Notes under the pieces: model-generated
What the model saw: the letters and a program-made list of their open reading frames with translations, nothing else
The model's database searches: none
What the model was told of the DNA's origin: nothing
Part shown: one piece after another, positions 6,692 through 12,906 of the stretch
Layout of the letters: each line of letters begins with the position of its first letter
Position numbering within the stretch: position 1 is the first letter of the stretch
Position numbers and translations under genes: made by a program
From: Candidatus Moranbacteria bacterium CG_4_9_14_3_um_filter_42_9
GTDB taxonomy: Bacteria > Patescibacteriota > Minisyncoccia > Moranbacterales > UBA2206
NCBI GenBank assembly: GCA_002790635.1
Contig: PFVN01000017.1
Location: 1 to 13,759 of the forward strand
Length of the DNA stretch: 13,759 nt
Direction: 5' to 3'

Positions 6692-6716
6692 AAAAAACCG
6701 GCCTTGCGGCCGGCTT
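6692..6716 (-). terminator. Rho-independent terminator
   Basis: On the minus strand CCGGCC, a GCAA tetraloop and GGCCGG are followed by six T (plus-strand As at 6692-6697). Flanking G-U and A-U pairs extend the stem. This is a textbook intrinsic terminator. It closes the unit that includes the exonuclease, the GIY-YIG gene and the small reading frame at 6726-6856. Confidence 0.9.
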
Positions 6717-6725
6717 AGGGAAGAT

Positions 6726-6856
6726 TTAGCGTTGTACTAGAATGCTGACCGACAAGCCGATATGGTATGGCCGAGCACGATAGTCAATAATCCCTGCCAA
6801 AACGCCAGGTGGAGAAATCCCAGCGTGAACAGCCACCCCGCAAACCAGGAGAACAT
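6726..6856 (-). pseudogene. Tiny membrane protein, probably frameshifted
   Basis: ATG at 6856 opens a 39-codon frame ending in TAG at 6737-6739. It begins MFSWFAGWLFTLGFLHLAFW and continues hydrophobically to GLLTIVL, then turns into an unlikely tail (GHTISACRSAF). One extra base after the codon for that last Leu would instead give W-PYHIGLSVSILVQR and a TAA at 6726-6728, 12 bases before the terminator hairpin. A WPYxxG ending after a single helix is a pattern I recall from short unnamed bacterial membrane proteins, but I cannot check this here. So either a 39-residue peptide is made, or a 43-residue gene has lost one base. No good Shine-Dalgarno is present. The inverted repeat at 6857-6968 ends exactly at the ATG. 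Confidence 0.5.
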
Positions 6857-6968
6857 GGCTCGCCCATACACCAACTTTTACAAAAATTTATTTTTACAAA
6901 GTTATTAAAGAATATCTAATCGTTTGTTGAAAAAAATAAAATTTATAAAGTTGGTGCGGGGTGAAGCC
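6857..6968. repeat. Imperfect inverted repeat with 22-base arms around an AT-rich core
   Basis: Left arm 6857-6878 and right arm 6947-6968 pair at 16 of 22 positions, including ten in a row (CACCAACTTT against AAAGTTGGTG) and GGCT against AGCC at the outer ends. The 68 bases between are almost all A and T and contain a near-repeat of TTTTACAAA. The left arm abuts the ATG at 6856 and the right arm lies 14 bases past the GIY-YIG stop. Read on the minus strand it is a long stem-loop leader that would hide the translation start of the tiny membrane protein. Confidence 0.65.
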
Positions 6969-6982
6969 GTGCTGTTCGACTT

Positions 6983-7264
6983 TTATTTTTTCCATAGATT
7001 TATATGATTAAATTTTAAATTTTTTCTATTGACCAGCTCTGTTTTTTCGAGCCGGGTCATTTTTTTAACCCGGGCTTCGGCCTGGGAGGCAGCTGAGCGG
7101 TTCTGGAATTTTTTCGAATAAACGATTTTTACCGGTCGGCGGGCCGCCGTATATTTCGCACCCAATTTATTTTTGTTATGTTCGGCGACCCTTCTTTTCA
7201 GGTCGGTGGTGATGCCGGTATATAAAGTCTTGTCCGCGCATTCAAGGATGTAGAGATAATACAT
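6983..7264 (-). CDS. GIY-YIG nuclease-domain protein (YhbQ/UPF0213-like)
   Basis: 93 residues, the normal size for a stand-alone GIY-YIG domain. It opens with the diagnostic strand pair [19 protein letters not shown], where LYI and YTG stand for GIY and YIG. It then has the conserved Arg and His of [11 protein letters not shown], a [13 protein letters not shown] strand, and the presumed metal-binding Glu in [10 protein letters not shown]. The tail ([11 protein letters not shown]) is lineage-specific. Single-domain members are found throughout bacteria. Most lack a proven role; some bind or nick DNA. The ATG directly follows the TAA of the exonuclease gene, so the two are probably translated together. 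This suggests nucleic-acid processing as a shared theme, but that is inference. Confidence 0.92.
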   Translation of the reverse strand: MYYLYILECADKTLYTGITTDLKRRVAEHNKNKLGAKYTAARRPVKIVYSKKFQNRSAASQAEARVKKMTRLEKTELVNRKNLKFNHINLWKK

Positions 7265-7999
7265 TTATTTCGGATTCAAATAATAATCCAAGGTATATAT
7301 CCAATTCTCGTCATTTTCTTCGCCCCGCTCCCGCGCCATGATTTTCTCGTTCAGGAGCCAGGCTAAATAACTGGCATCCTCCGCGGCCACTTCGCTGACT
7401 TTCCGATCTTTGTACTTACCGAAATTAAATTTTTTGAACAAAAGCGGCCGAGCGGAAATTTCCAGCATTGCTTCAATTATTTTTTCTTCGCTTTCGTGCG
7501 TTTTTGCCAGCTCGGAAAATAGATGATCAAAAATTTTTTCCGTCACTTGCACATCTCCGAGCGCGTCGTGCGCCGGCGCGTCCTCAATTTCCAAGTCAAA
7601 ATAGTAGCGCAGATATTGCAGGTTATATTTAGGTATTTTTCCTTCCGTGTCTAAATGGTGCGCAATTTTGAAAGTATCAATAATTTTTGATACTGCTACT
7701 CCTTCGCGCTCTAAAATGTCCGCGTCAAAGCGCGCATTATGCGCCACCAGAATGTTGTCGTCCGCCAAAATCCGCTCCAGGTCTTTATGCATCTTGGAAC
7801 CGATGAAAGGCTCTTTGTCCGCCACCATCTTATTAGTGATGTGCGCGACTGACATGGCTTCTATCTCAATCGGCACCGGCGGCTTAAACAGGCCGACTGC
7901 TTCTAGACCGTCGAACTTATACGCGATCTGGCACAACCGCCCATCCGGCCCCGTGCCGGTAGTTTCAGTATCTAAAAAAATTAAATTTTTTTTATCCAT
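7265..7999 (-). CDS. DnaQ-like 3'-5' exonuclease with ExoX-like C-terminal domain
   Basis: 244 residues. It belongs to the DEDDh exonuclease family: Exo I has FLDTETTGTG (Asp10, Glu12), Exo II has VAHNARFDADILE (Asp92), and Exo III has HDALGDV (His144, Asp149). All catalytic acids and the histidine are present. Residues about 190-219 (FNFGKYKDRKVSEV, ASYLAWLL) match the short FGKYKG-type domain found at the C-terminus of ExoX-like exonucleases. That places it nearer to ExoX/RNase T-like enzymes than to the polymerase III epsilon subunit. It likely trims single-stranded 3' ends during repair. The start at 7999 is preceded by AAGGGAAGA, a fair Shine-Dalgarno. It abuts the GIY-YIG gene downstream and has its own promoter candidate. 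Confidence 0.92.
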   Translation of the reverse strand: MDKKNLIFLDTETTGTGPDGRLCQIAYKFDGLEAVGLFKPPVPIEIEAMSVAHITNKMVADKEPFIGSKMHKDLERILADDNILVAHNARFDADILEREGVAVSKIIDTFKIAHHLDTEGKIPKYNLQYLRYYFDLEIEDAPAHDALGDVQVTEKIFDHLFSELAKTHESEEKIIEAMLEISARPLLFKKFNFGKYKDRKVSEVAAEDASYLAWLLNEKIMARERGEENDENWIYTLDYYLNPK

Positions 8000-8026
8000 A
8001 TGTCTTCCCTTGTTTACTGTGCAATG

Positions 8027-8054
8027 ATTATATTGCTATTTTAAAATAAATCAA
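8027..8054 (-). promoter_or_regulatory. Sigma-70-like promoter for the exonuclease/GIY-YIG operon
   Basis: On the minus strand TTGATT (8054-8049) is followed after 16 bases by a perfect TATAAT (8032-8027), about 28 bases before the ATG at 7999. The -35 overlaps the last codons of the metallophosphoesterase gene. Confidence 0.6.
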
Positions 8055-8746
8055 AATTTATGCAGCCGGATATCCCCCCGATCGATGGTGATATAATTTT
8101 CCGGCGTATCCGTCCAGCAGCCCGCGTTGAAATATTTGGTGCCGTTCGAGCTTTTTTCCAGCGCCTTGTGAGTATGGCCGCAGAAAACATAATCCGCTCC
8201 GCGTTTTTGCCCGAAACGCAATGCTGAGCGGGCGACTTTCTCGGACAACCGGAGCCATCCCTTGCTCTTTCTTTTTAAGAAATGGCTGATGGTGTTTTTG
8301 TCACCGTCGATTTTTTGGATGAAATTATATATTCTGCTGGCCAGATAACTTAAAAAAGTATTGTTGATTAGGAAGCGGTCGAACTGATGACCATGAATGG
8401 CCAGATATTTTTTCCCGTCCACTTGCCATTCGTAAACTTCATAAATTTTGGCGTTCATGAGAGACGCCAAAGCATCAGAGAGAGCGTGGTCATGATTACC
8501 GATCACCCACCGGACTTTTTTTTCTCCGGCGATCTTGCCGATGTAGATGATAAGCTCTCGGGTGTTTTCCGGGATATGGCGAAAATCCAGACTGTCAAAA
8601 ATATCGCCGAGGAGCACCAGTTTCCGGAAGGAGTAGCTTTTCAGAAGTTCCAGGACTTTTTCCGGCTGACTGACACTCGTTCCCAAATGCAGATCGGAAA
8701 TGATGAGAGTGTGGGTTTTCTTTTTTTCAGGGTTTTGTTTTCCCAT
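8051..8746 (-). CDS. Calcineurin-like metallophosphoesterase (LpxH/YbbF-like)
   Basis: 231 residues. All five metal-ligand motifs of the calcineurin-like superfamily are present: SDLHLG (Asp18, His20), LLGDIFD (Asp48), IGNHDH (Asn84, His85, Asp86), IHGHQFD (His118, His120) and CGHTHK (His191, His193). DLHLG plus IHGHQFD and a helical insert (about 127-175) resemble UDP-2,3-diacylglucosamine hydrolases (LpxH, YbbF), which act at the membrane in lipid A synthesis. No other lipid A gene is visible here and such lineages often lack the pathway, so a general phosphodiesterase is equally likely. It starts with ATG at 8746 with no clear Shine-Dalgarno, 47 bases beyond the stop of the 515-residue protein. 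A 16-bp palindrome lies in that gap. It ends in TGA. Confidence 0.9.
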   Translation of the reverse strand: MGKQNPEKKKTHTLIISDLHLGTSVSQPEKVLELLKSYSFRKLVLLGDIFDSLDFRHIPENTRELIIYIGKIAGEKKVRWVIGNHDHALSDALASLMNAKIYEVYEWQVDGKKYLAIHGHQFDRFLINNTFLSYLASRIYNFIQKIDGDKNTISHFLKRKSKGWLRLSEKVARSALRFGQKRGADYVFCGHTHKALEKSSNGTKYFNAGCWTDTPENYITIDRGDIRLHKF

Positions 8747-8760
8747 TATTCTGTACGGAA

Positions 8761-8776
8761 TTAATTACGTAATTAA
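8761..8776. promoter_or_regulatory. Perfect 16-bp palindrome, possible operator
   Basis: TTAATTACGTAATTAA reads the same on both strands. It lies 15 bases upstream of the metallophosphoesterase ATG, inside the 47-base gap after the 515-residue gene. A perfect 16-mer with no loop is better suited to a dimeric DNA-binding protein than to an RNA hairpin. No matching -35/-10 pair was found around it. Confidence 0.45.
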
Positions 8777-8793
8777 GGTGCCACAGCAACCAA

Positions 8794-10341
8794 TTATTCA
8801 GGCTTGTTGGGTTCCTCGTTTTCTCGCGGCTTGGATTTCCCCGCGTAGTATTCACGGATGACTGCTTCCGCAATGCTCCGGAATCGACTGGATTTTTCTT
8901 GATATATGCTAATTTTTTCATCAAATCGGTTTTCTGCAAATCCCAAATGCTTTTCACTCCCTGATTCACTTTTTTTCCTTATACCGTTCGCTTTTTTCCA
9001 TTCTCCAAGCGCCCTAGTTGGATCATTGCCTTTGTAATAGACAACTTTTGACGGGCGCTGTTCCGGATGTTCTTTGAAATATTCCTCCCAATAATCTTCA
9101 GAGGCTACCTTATCTCCAGCTTCTCTATAATATATTCCTTCCCGCTTGAGCGCTAACCCAAGAGTCGAAGCGATTTCTTTTTCCCAGTACAGTTTTGATT
9201 CGGGTTTTCCACTCGTTGCTAAACTGTCTTTATTGACTTTGAGGCTGAACAAAGCTTGATAATTCATGGCGGCATCCTGCAAATGTTTATCCTTCATGCC
9301 AAATTCTCTTTCCAAGCGAGTCCGAAAAGGAGCAAGCTTTTCCGGATCGCCCAAGGATCCCGCGGTGCCCTTGCCTGTGACTTCCATTATTTCACTGGAA
9401 AAACTTGCAAAACCCGGCGAGTCAGAGAATGCTTGGAGAGCATTTAAAAAATCCTGATTGACAATCGGCTTTCTGTTTTCATCCAGCTCGTACCGGGAAC
9501 CGGTGTGCCTTCCCACTTCGGCTTCCTTGGGAATAAACACTATTCCGGCGTTTATGTCCATGCCGTGTTCCTCATTAGCCATGATCCACTGATCATTCCA
9601 ATATCCTCCTCCGCTCTCCGTAAGCTGCCCTCGAAAATGATATTGTGAAGCGATGTGAGCAGAAGGATAGGCCATGAATATCTCATTGCCCTTTTCCGAA
9701 CCGTAATAAATATCCGCCACTTCTTCCGCCGCAAAATGGATTGCGGCTGAATCAACGTAGCTGCTTTGACTATGCAACCTTTCTGGATCGGTTTCTTGGT
9801 GGAGATTTTCCATGGCTTCTTCTTCTGTCGGAGTATCCTCAAGGTGTAAATACGAAGCAATGGCCTCTTTCTTTTCCTGCCCTATCATATGAAGTGAAAG
9901 GGCTGAACGCAATCGTCCCTCCGCCGCGATTTTCTTGAAACCTTCCCAGTATTCGCCTTCTCCCCCTGTATGCCAGAAATGTCCAGTGTGGTCGCGCACG
10001 CCCTGGCGAGTGACGTGCGTCACCATTTCCCCGGGAAAGCGGCGCATAAGGAGCGCGTAATCATCCATAGACAGCGAGGCTAGATGTTCTTCCGTGAAAT
10101 TTTTTTCAATATCCTCTTTTGAATAGTCGCTCTCCGCCCATTTCTTTTTCTGATCGGCATAAAAACGGGAGATCATTTTTTTGGCCTCTTCCATCTGCGG
10201 GAACGCGTCTTTGCTCTCGAGAGTCGCCGGAATTTCCTGACCTGATAGCGCGGCGCTGGCCAGCTCGGTTTGCAACTCCTCGTAAGTTTTCCGACCACGC
10301 GCGATATCGGCCCGAGCCCGCCGCAGTTTGAAATAGTTCAT
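8794..10341 (-). CDS. 515-residue protein of unknown function
   Basis: I do not recognise a named family. The protein appears cytoplasmic, with no signal peptide or membrane helix. It opens with a basic helical stretch (FKLRRARADIARGRKTYEEL). Three regions look like a folded core: residues 107-135 (VTHVTRQGVRDHTGHFWHTG), 223-236 (MAYPSAHIASQYHF) and 262-286 (DINAGIVFIPKEAE). The C-terminal third is charged and helical and ends in a Pro/Glu/Lys tail. Several His residues cluster in the first core region (109, 118, 121, 124) with Asp117, which could bind a metal, though this is speculative. It overlaps the upstream coiled-coil gene by ATGA, implying coupled translation. It is long with clean coding character, so it is surely real. 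Confidence 0.85.
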   Translation of the reverse strand: MNYFKLRRARADIARGRKTYEELQTELASAALSGQEIPATLESKDAFPQMEEAKKMISRFYADQKKKWAESDYSKEDIEKNFTEEHLASLSMDDYALLMRRFPGEMVTHVTRQGVRDHTGHFWHTGGEGEYWEGFKKIAAEGRLRSALSLHMIGQEKKEAIASYLHLEDTPTEEEAMENLHQETDPERLHSQSSYVDSAAIHFAAEEVADIYYGSEKGNEIFMAYPSAHIASQYHFRGQLTESGGGYWNDQWIMANEEHGMDINAGIVFIPKEAEVGRHTGSRYELDENRKPIVNQDFLNALQAFSDSPGFASFSSEIMEVTGKGTAGSLGDPEKLAPFRTRLEREFGMKDKHLQDAAMNYQALFSLKVNKDSLATSGKPESKLYWEKEIASTLGLALKREGIYYREAGDKVASEDYWEEYFKEHPEQRPSKVVYYKGNDPTRALGEWKKANGIRKKSESGSEKHLGFAENRFDEKISIYQEKSSRFRSIAEAVIREYYAGKSKPRENEEPNKPE

Positions 10342-10598
10342 ATTTTTTGCACTCCGGACGAGGAAAGCTCCTCGATGCGCGCTTCCAGTTGCTCTAAGGC
10401 AGCCAGCTGTTCATTGAGTTCGGCTTGCCGCTCGCTTTGTCCTTCCTGCAAAGAGCGTTGCTCTTCCTGCTTTTCTTTTTTGCCGGATAAATATTCCGTC
10501 CTTTTGGCCCGGATCTCGGCGGCAGTCTGGCTGCGTTCTTCCTGGGATTGATCCTTAGAAAAATCTTTTATAAATTTTGGAGGTTTTTCGAAGCTCAT
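10338..10598 (-). CDS. 86-residue coiled-coil protein coupled to the 515-residue protein
   Basis: The frame runs further upstream, but the natural start is ATG at 10598 (MSFEKPPKFIKDFSKDQS), which lies 43 bases after the -10 box. The protein is nearly all charged or Gln. After residue 18 it shows long helical heptads (EERSQTAAEIRAKRTEYL, QAELNEQLAALEQLEARI), so it should form a coiled coil, probably as a dimer or with a partner. Its TGA overlaps the ATG of the following gene (ATGA, 10338-10341), so the two products are likely made in step and may form a complex. The Shine-Dalgarno is weak. No family is recognised. Confidence 0.78.
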   Translation of the reverse strand: MSFEKPPKFIKDFSKDQSQEERSQTAAEIRAKRTEYLSGKKEKQEEQRSLQEGQSERQAELNEQLAALEQLEARIEELSSSGVQKI

Positions 10599-10640
10599 AT
10601 TTTCAACTTGATCCCCGACGGGTTTTATGATGTTAATTTT

Positions 10641-10649
10641 ATTATACCA
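10641..10649 (-). promoter_or_regulatory. Extended -10 promoter for the coiled-coil/515-residue operon
   Basis: The minus strand reads TGGTATAAT: a perfect -10 with the extended TGn motif, 43 bases before the ATG at 10598. The -35 position has no good match, as is usual for extended -10 promoters. It lies directly after the T run of the upstream terminator. Confidence 0.65.
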
Positions 10650-10651
10650 CC

Positions 10652-10686
10652 AAAAGAAAAGGGCGGCTGGTGTCCAGTCGCCCTTT
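10652..10686 (-). terminator. Rho-independent terminator after the 212-residue gene
   Basis: On the minus strand AAAGGGCGACTGG, a 3-base loop and CCAGCCGCCCTTT form a 13-bp stem with one A-C mismatch, followed by TCTTTT. It starts seven bases past the stop at 10693. On the plus strand the mismatch becomes a G-U pair, but no T run follows there. Confidence 0.88.
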
Positions 10687-10692
10687 GTAAGG

Positions 10693-11331
10693 CTAGAAGT
10701 TCTTGCGTTTGAAAATTGCTCCTCCCATCGCTTTCCAGGCCTCTTCGAAGTTTTGGAAGCTTTCGCCAGCTCCGGTTTCTTTGGCCACCTCAATGACCGC
10801 CTGATTGATATCCATCTCGAAGATGTTTCCCTGCTTGGCGATCCAAAGCCCCAGGCCGGAGCGCAGACGCTGGATGATCGGCCACGGAATTTTCTTATCC
10901 GTGACATACAGAAGCTCATCATAGTGGACCAAGAACCACTGTTTGATCATCCCGAAGTTCTGATCCCACTCTTTCTGAAACCTTGTCCTGATCGCCTCCA
11001 TTGCTCCTTGGAGTTCTTGCGGACAGTTCATGACGCCCTGGATAACATCAGAAACATCTTCGTCCATCCGTTCAAAAACATCCACCAGATTATTGCTGAT
11101 CAGGCAATTCCAGTCGTTCTCCGAGTCCGTCTTATATTCCTGGTTGGCTCTGAGAATATTCCGGATGAGCATCTCGTTGAGTTCCTTGCTGATGCCGATG
11201 GGGCACTTCTGCAAAAGGTTTTTGATTCGGTGGAGTGAATAAACCGGAATATCCCCGAACGCCTCCCCAAAAGACGCGCGCAAAGACTGAGCCTGTCTCA
11301 ACACCAATCCCATACTGCAAGACAGCGCCAT
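10693..11331 (-). CDS. 212-residue protein of unknown function, single-gene unit
   Basis: No named family is recognised. It is soluble, mostly helical and rich in Trp and acidic residues. Notable stretches are LVLRQAQSLRASFGEAFG near the N-terminus, CPIGISKELNEMLIRNIL, ENDWNCLISNNLVDVFE and KIPWPIIQRLRSGLGLWI. It has three cysteines outside the N-terminal one at residue 5 and no paired CxxC. The N-terminal pattern LRQAQSLR faintly recalls the start of sigma-54 factors (LRQSQxL), but nothing else of that family follows, so I do not propose it. The start at 11331 is firm, with AAGGAGGAGG just upstream. It has its own near-consensus promoter and its own terminator, which suggests a well-expressed free-standing gene. 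Confidence 0.85.
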   Translation of the reverse strand: MALSCSMGLVLRQAQSLRASFGEAFGDIPVYSLHRIKNLLQKCPIGISKELNEMLIRNILRANQEYKTDSENDWNCLISNNLVDVFERMDEDVSDVIQGVMNCPQELQGAMEAIRTRFQKEWDQNFGMIKQWFLVHYDELLYVTDKKIPWPIIQRLRSGLGLWIAKQGNIFEMDINQAVIEVAKETGAGESFQNFEEAWKAMGGAIFKRKNF

Positions 11332-11333
11332 AC

Positions 11334-11348
11334 TCTTCCTCCTCCTTT
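11334..11348 (-). promoter_or_regulatory. Near-consensus Shine-Dalgarno for the 212-residue gene
   Basis: The minus strand carries AAGGAGGAGG, two overlapping AGGAGG-like cores, within about 15 bases of the ATG at 11331. It is the strongest ribosome binding site in the window. Confidence 0.8.
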
Positions 11349-11379
11349 CTCTATTTTTTAATCAAAAAACTGACCTGGT

Positions 11380-11408
11380 ATCATATATCAGCTTCGATCA
11401 TTCGTCAA
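11380..11408 (-). promoter_or_regulatory. Strong sigma-70-type promoter for the 212-residue gene
   Basis: On the minus strand TTGACG (11408-11403, five of six) is followed after exactly 17 bases by TATGAT (11385-11380, five of six). The -10 ends 48 bases before the start codon. This is the best two-element promoter in the window. Confidence 0.8.
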
Positions 11409-11443
11409 GCTGTTGAAGGCCCGCTAAGAAAGTCGGAGAATGG

Positions 11444-11502
11444 CTGTTTCTATTTCTTTGTCGAAATGGCTGATTTATCTTCAATGCAAATCAGTGAAAC
11501 AG
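11444..11502. other. Three-way-junction-like inverted repeat set at the end of the flavoprotein gene
   Basis: Three perfect helices nest without overlap. The outer helix is CTGTTTC (11444-11450) with GAAACAG (11496-11502). One inner helix is ATTTC (11452-11456) with GAAAT (11463-11467). The other is CTGATTT (11470-11476) with AAATCAG (11488-11494). Together they span 59 bases and cover the last codons and the stop (11491) of the flavoprotein gene. No T run follows on the minus strand, so a standard terminator is unlikely. It could be a 3' RNA structure. Confidence 0.4.
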
Positions 11503-12906
11503 AAGACGTAAAAGTTTTTTTATCGGACCGGTGAGTTTCTTGCTCATATGATCCAGCACCAAAGAATGGTTGATCCTGGCCGCGGTGGGATATGGATACA
11601 CCTTATTCATAAAAGCTTTGATCTTGATCCCGTTGCTTTGCGCCAGCATCAGTTCCTGCGCCAGCTCTCCGGCGTTAGAAGCCACGATACTGCCGCCCAA
11701 AATGATCCCTTTGGGCGATAGCAAAAGTTTTATCTTCCCCGAAGTATCATCATTAACGATGGCATAATCGCTCTCGGAAAAATCCTTAGCGACAACCTCA
11801 TAGGCGACTCTACGTGCCTGCAAAGTTCTTTCACTCAATCCGAATGTCGCGATCTCCGGAGAAGAATATGTCACCCAAGCCATCGCGTCCGTGTCCAGTT
11901 TCTTTTTCCAAGGTGAAAAAAAATTCTTGATGATGACTGCCGCGTGCAATTCCGCCGCATGGGTGAACATATGCCCGCCCGCCGCATCGCCACAGACCAA
12001 AACATTCCGGTTGGTAGTGCGCAGGCACTCATCGATCACTAATTTTCCTTTTTCGTCTACCGCGATTCCGGCTTTTTCGAGATCAAGCTCGCTGAAATTA
12101 AATTTCCGCCCGATCGACTCAAACAGCATATCAAAAGGAATTTTTTGCTCTTCGCCTTGCTCGTTGCGAATTACGAGCGTCCCTCCGTCTTCTACCTTGA
12201 CCGGACGATAACCCAAGAGCAGCTTCACTCCGTCTCGCTCCAGAGCTTCTTTGAGCGGCGCCACCATCTCCGGGTCTTCTTTGCCCAGCAGTCTGGAGCC
12301 GATGATCGTCACTTCGGACCCGAAGGCAACCATCGCCTGGCCGATCTCAACGCCGATCGGCCCGGCTCCGACGACCACCATTTTTTTGGGCGTTGATCGG
12401 ATAGAAAAAATGTTTTCATTATTATACACCTTGACCGACTCGATCCCCGGAATATCCAAATGGCGCGGCCGTGAACCGGTCGCGATGACGATCTTTTTGC
12501 CACGATAGCGGGCGCCGTTCACTTCGACTGTCCGAAGTCCGGCAAAAGAAGCTTTTCCCAAGACGACTGTCATTCCCAGATTTCTCAGATAGGCCGCGTT
12601 TTCTTTTTGGCGGATAATCTCCTTTTTGTCATTCACGTAACCCATGACTTTTTTCATATCGATCTCGCCGGAACCGCTCATTCCGAAACGCTCCGCCCGG
12701 CGGCCGGCTCGAATAAGGCGCGCGACATGGATCAGCGCCTTGGACGGCACGCAGCCGAAATTCAGGCAATCGCCACCGATCGTTCGGTCTTCCTTGTCGA
12801 TCAGCAGCACCCGCAAACCGACCCGGTTCATGAAGCCGGCGATATTCAATCCGCCGGATCCTGCCCCGATGACGATAACATCAAATTGCTGCGGCTTTTT
12901 TTTCAT
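11491..12906 (-). CDS. FAD-dependent pyridine nucleotide-disulfide oxidoreductase (MerA/Lpd-like)
   Basis: 471 residues from ATG at 12906; an in-frame TTG at 12918 is rejected because the ATG overlaps an upstream stop as ATGA. It has the full class I layout: FAD-binding GAGSGG (14-19), redox-active Cys47 and Cys52 in GGDCLNFGCVPSK, ATGSRP (142-147), NAD(P)-binding GAGPIGVEIG (from 180), the second FAD motif NVLVCGDAAG, and a C-terminal dimer domain (WVTYSSPEIATFGLSE). The odd point is the C-terminus. Where Lpd has HPTxxE, this has YPTAAR (439-444), so the catalytic His and Glu are Tyr and Arg. Mercuric-reductase-like relatives also carry Tyr there. No vicinal C-terminal cysteines of true MerA are present. 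It should move electrons from NAD(P)H to a disulfide or similar acceptor, substrate unknown. The gene lies downstream of msrAB. Confidence 0.93.
   Translation of the reverse strand: MKKKPQQFDVIVIGAGSGGLNIAGFMNRVGLRVLLIDKEDRTIGGDCLNFGCVPSKALIHVARLIRAGRRAERFGMSGSGEIDMKKVMGYVNDKKEIIRQKENAAYLRNLGMTVVLGKASFAGLRTVEVNGARYRGKKIVIATGSRPRHLDIPGIESVKVYNNENIFSIRSTPKKMVVVGAGPIGVEIGQAMVAFGSEVTIIGSRLLGKEDPEMVAPLKEALERDGVKLLLGYRPVKVEDGGTLVIRNEQGEEQKIPFDMLFESIGRKFNFSELDLEKAGIAVDEKGKLVIDECLRTTNRNVLVCGDAAGGHMFTHAAELHAAVIIKNFFSPWKKKLDTDAMAWVTYSSPEIATFGLSERTLQARRVAYEVVAKDFSESDYAIVNDDTSGKIKLLLSPKGIILGGSIVASNAGELAQELMLAQSNGIKIKAFMNKVYPYPTAARINHSLVLDHMSKKLTGPIKKLLRLLFH

Noticed and set aside
10599..10922. Upstream extension of the coiled-coil frame to 194 residues
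   Set aside because: It would run back through the promoter, the terminator and the opposite-frame coding region of the 212-residue gene; the translation there is antisense-like or frame-shifted noise.
10627..11238. 203-codon plus-strand frame opposite the 212-residue gene
   Set aside because: It begins inside the promoter/terminator region of the opposite strand, and the minus gene has a full set of expression signals.
10693..11331. Sigma-54-like identity for the 212-residue protein
   Set aside because: Only a short LRQxQxLR pattern resembles it; the core-binding and RpoN-box regions are absent.
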